Notes under the pieces: model-generated
What the model saw: only the letters and a program-made list of their open reading frames with translations
The model's database searches: none
What the model was told of the DNA's origin: nothing
Assembly (NCBI GenBank): GCA_043769645.1
Contig: JAYVJC010000040.1
Location: 1-7,991 of the forward strand
Reading direction: 5' to 3'
DNA: 7,991 nucleotides
Origin: JAYUDN01 sp043769645
GTDB taxonomy: Bacteria; Patescibacteriota; Gracilibacteria; BD1-5; UBA2023
Translations under genes and position numbers: made by a program
Shown: piece by piece, positions 6,903 to 7,991 of the stretch
How positions within the stretch are numbered: the stretch's first letter is position 1
Layout of the letters: each line of letters begins with the position of its first letter

Positions 6903-7991
6903 TTAATTCAAGACGAGATTATTATTAGCAAGATATTCGTCGAACATCTTGCGGTCTTTCATGTGATCGAGGAGGGTTCTCAGAGTGATCTGACCAGTAG
7001 CATGGAGTTGATTGAGAGCATTTTGCATCGATATCATCCCCTCGTGTTTTCCGGTCTCGATAGAGGAGTAGAGCTGAGTAATATTTCCATCCATGATGAT
7101 ATTGCGTGAGGAATCAGAGTTGATAAATATTTCTCGGGCAACGACACTCTTCTTTCCTTCCGCATGAGGGAGAATAATCTGTCCAATAACGGCTACCAAC
7201 ACCATCGCAAGCTGAACTCTTACTTGAGATTGCATGGCAGCAGGGAAGGCATAGATGAGTCGATCGAAGGTCTGGACGACATCATTCGTATGCAGCGTTG
7301 AGATGACGAGATGTCCCGTCTCTGCAAGGGTCAATACCGCAGCAATCGTTTCCATATCACGCATTTCCCCAACCATGAGAATATCAGGATCTTCTCGCAT
7401 CGCATCTCGAATCGCTTGATCAAAGGTATCTACATGCTTCCCAACTTCCTTCTGGTGGATCAGACTTTTTTCATTCTTGAGGAGGTACTCGATAGGATCT
7501 TCGATCGTGATGATATGTTTGTTATAGTTTTTATTGAGATAGTCGATCATTCCGATAAGTGTCGTTGTTTTTCCACTCCCCGTTCCTCAGGTTATAAGAA
7601 AGAGTCAGCGATCCTTTTGGAGAAGATCAAGCATCACTCATTTGAGTCCTATATCTTCGGCTGTCGGAGTTTTTTTCTTGATCGTTCGCATCGCGATAGC
7701 CAGACCCTCTTGATTTCGAGAAATATTGGTTCGAAAACGAGTTCCATCATACTCGAATATAAAATGATTTCCCGTTCTGAGTTTTACCAGTGACTCTATA
7801 TCAATACTTGGTTCCATATATCGAATAAGTTCTGCGAGTTCTTCATATGAGATACGTCCATAAGAAGTTACTGGAGAAACCTTTCGATCTGGGGTACGGA
7901 TAAATGGATAGTCATCTGTCGTAATATGAACATCGGAGAGTCCATTGACAACGACTTCTTGTAAGAATTGTAAGAATTTAGCAATTACTGG
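6903..7991 (-). CDS. pilT: Type IV pilus retraction ATPase PilT (5'-partial)
   Basis: The 362 visible residues belong to the cytoplasmic hexameric ATPase that powers pilus retraction and twitching; only a few N-terminal residues are missing at the right edge, since the typical PilT opening (LSDVHIT, cf. SDLHL) is already seen near 7930. Then come the PAS-like N-domain, Walker A (TGGTGSGKT, 7566-7592), the Asp box (TIEDPIEY), Walker B (DPDILMVGEMRD, 7356-7391) and the His box (AETGHLVISTLHTN, 7284-7325). The first Walker A Gly is encoded by TGA (TCA on the plus strand, 7587-7589); TGA also encodes the Gly of DRGLFLIT (7605-7607) and another at 7638-7640. Read with the standard code, it would start at 7550, after Walker A. 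The AIRNLIRE retraction motif is replaced by SSRNIIMD (7089-7112). It ends at TAA 6903, convergent with DHFR. PilU is an alternative paralogue; motor family membership is certain. Confidence 0.95.
7961..7978 (-). repeat. Two tandem 9-base units in pilT
   Basis: GTAAGAATT is present twice in a row (plus-strand reading). In pilT it encodes the FLQFLQ of KFLQFLQE in the N-terminal helix. It keeps the frame and looks like a small duplication. Confidence 0.6.

Noticed and set aside
302..7640. In-frame TGA codons as pseudogenes, frameshifts or selenocysteine sites.
   Set aside because: They occur in every gene, in conserved glycine positions, with no frame change and no SECIS-like element at most of them. 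A sense reassignment explains all at once.
7311..7793. Long plus-strand ORF opposite pilT.
   Set aside because: It is the antisense shadow of the Walker and His-box region of pilT, whose conserved motifs on the minus strand are unmistakable.
1..7991. CRISPR array, insertion sequence, attachment site, tRNA or rRNA genes.
   Set aside because: I saw no regularly spaced repeats, transposase motifs, terminal inverted repeats or cloverleaf-like sequences by eye; a covariance-model scan could not be run.

Overview
The window reads as a piece of a genome that decodes TGA as glycine and stops only at TAA and TAG (translation table 25). That code is known from Candidatus Absconditabacteria (SR1) and Gracilibacteria (BD1-5/GN02), both in the Patescibacteria (CPR). 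All six recognisable genes contain in-frame TGA, 28 codons in total. Many of these fall exactly where the protein family requires glycine: in the Nudix box, the Walker A motif of PilT, the Gly-Gly pair of DHFR and motif C of an MFS transporter. All six genes end in TAA or TAG. A standard-code translation would break them into about a dozen pieces. The sequence does not separate the two phyla.

Layout. (1) 2-826 (+): C-terminal three quarters of a HlyD-type membrane fusion protein; its N-terminus lies off the left edge. (2) 828-4175 (+): a complete RND-superfamily permease of 1115 residues, one base after gene 1 and surely in the same operon. (3) 4297-4734 (+): a Nudix hydrolase behind a good TATAAT box. 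(4) 4828-5979 (+): a 12-helix MFS exporter of the TetA-like DHA1 type. (5) 5980-6389: a 410-base AT-rich stretch with no recognised gene; read with TGA as Gly, its minus strand holds a 79-codon open frame for a small glycine-rich two-helix membrane protein (6077-6316), which is possible but unproven. (6) 6390-6893 (+): dihydrofolate reductase with a short repetitive insertion, behind a promoter placed so that its mRNA would be leaderless. (7) 6903-7991 (-): type IV pilus retraction ATPase PilT, lacking only a few N-terminal residues at the right edge, and convergent with DHFR with 9 bases between them.

How they fit together. Genes 1 and 2 form an export pump (periplasmic adaptor-like protein plus proton-driven permease), with no outer-membrane channel gene in view. 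The MFS protein is an independent drug or metabolite exporter. The Nudix enzyme and DHFR are small housekeeping enzymes of nucleotide and folate metabolism. PilT powers pilus retraction, a common trait of these host-associated small-genome bacteria. None of the visible plus-strand starts has a Shine-Dalgarno sequence.

I found no mobile element, CRISPR array, rRNA or tRNA. No clearly new multi-gene system is visible. The points most worth a second look are the hidden minus-strand ORF with its divergent promoter overlap, the repeat insertion in DHFR, the altered proton-relay residues of the RND pump and the altered AIRNLIRE motif of PilT.
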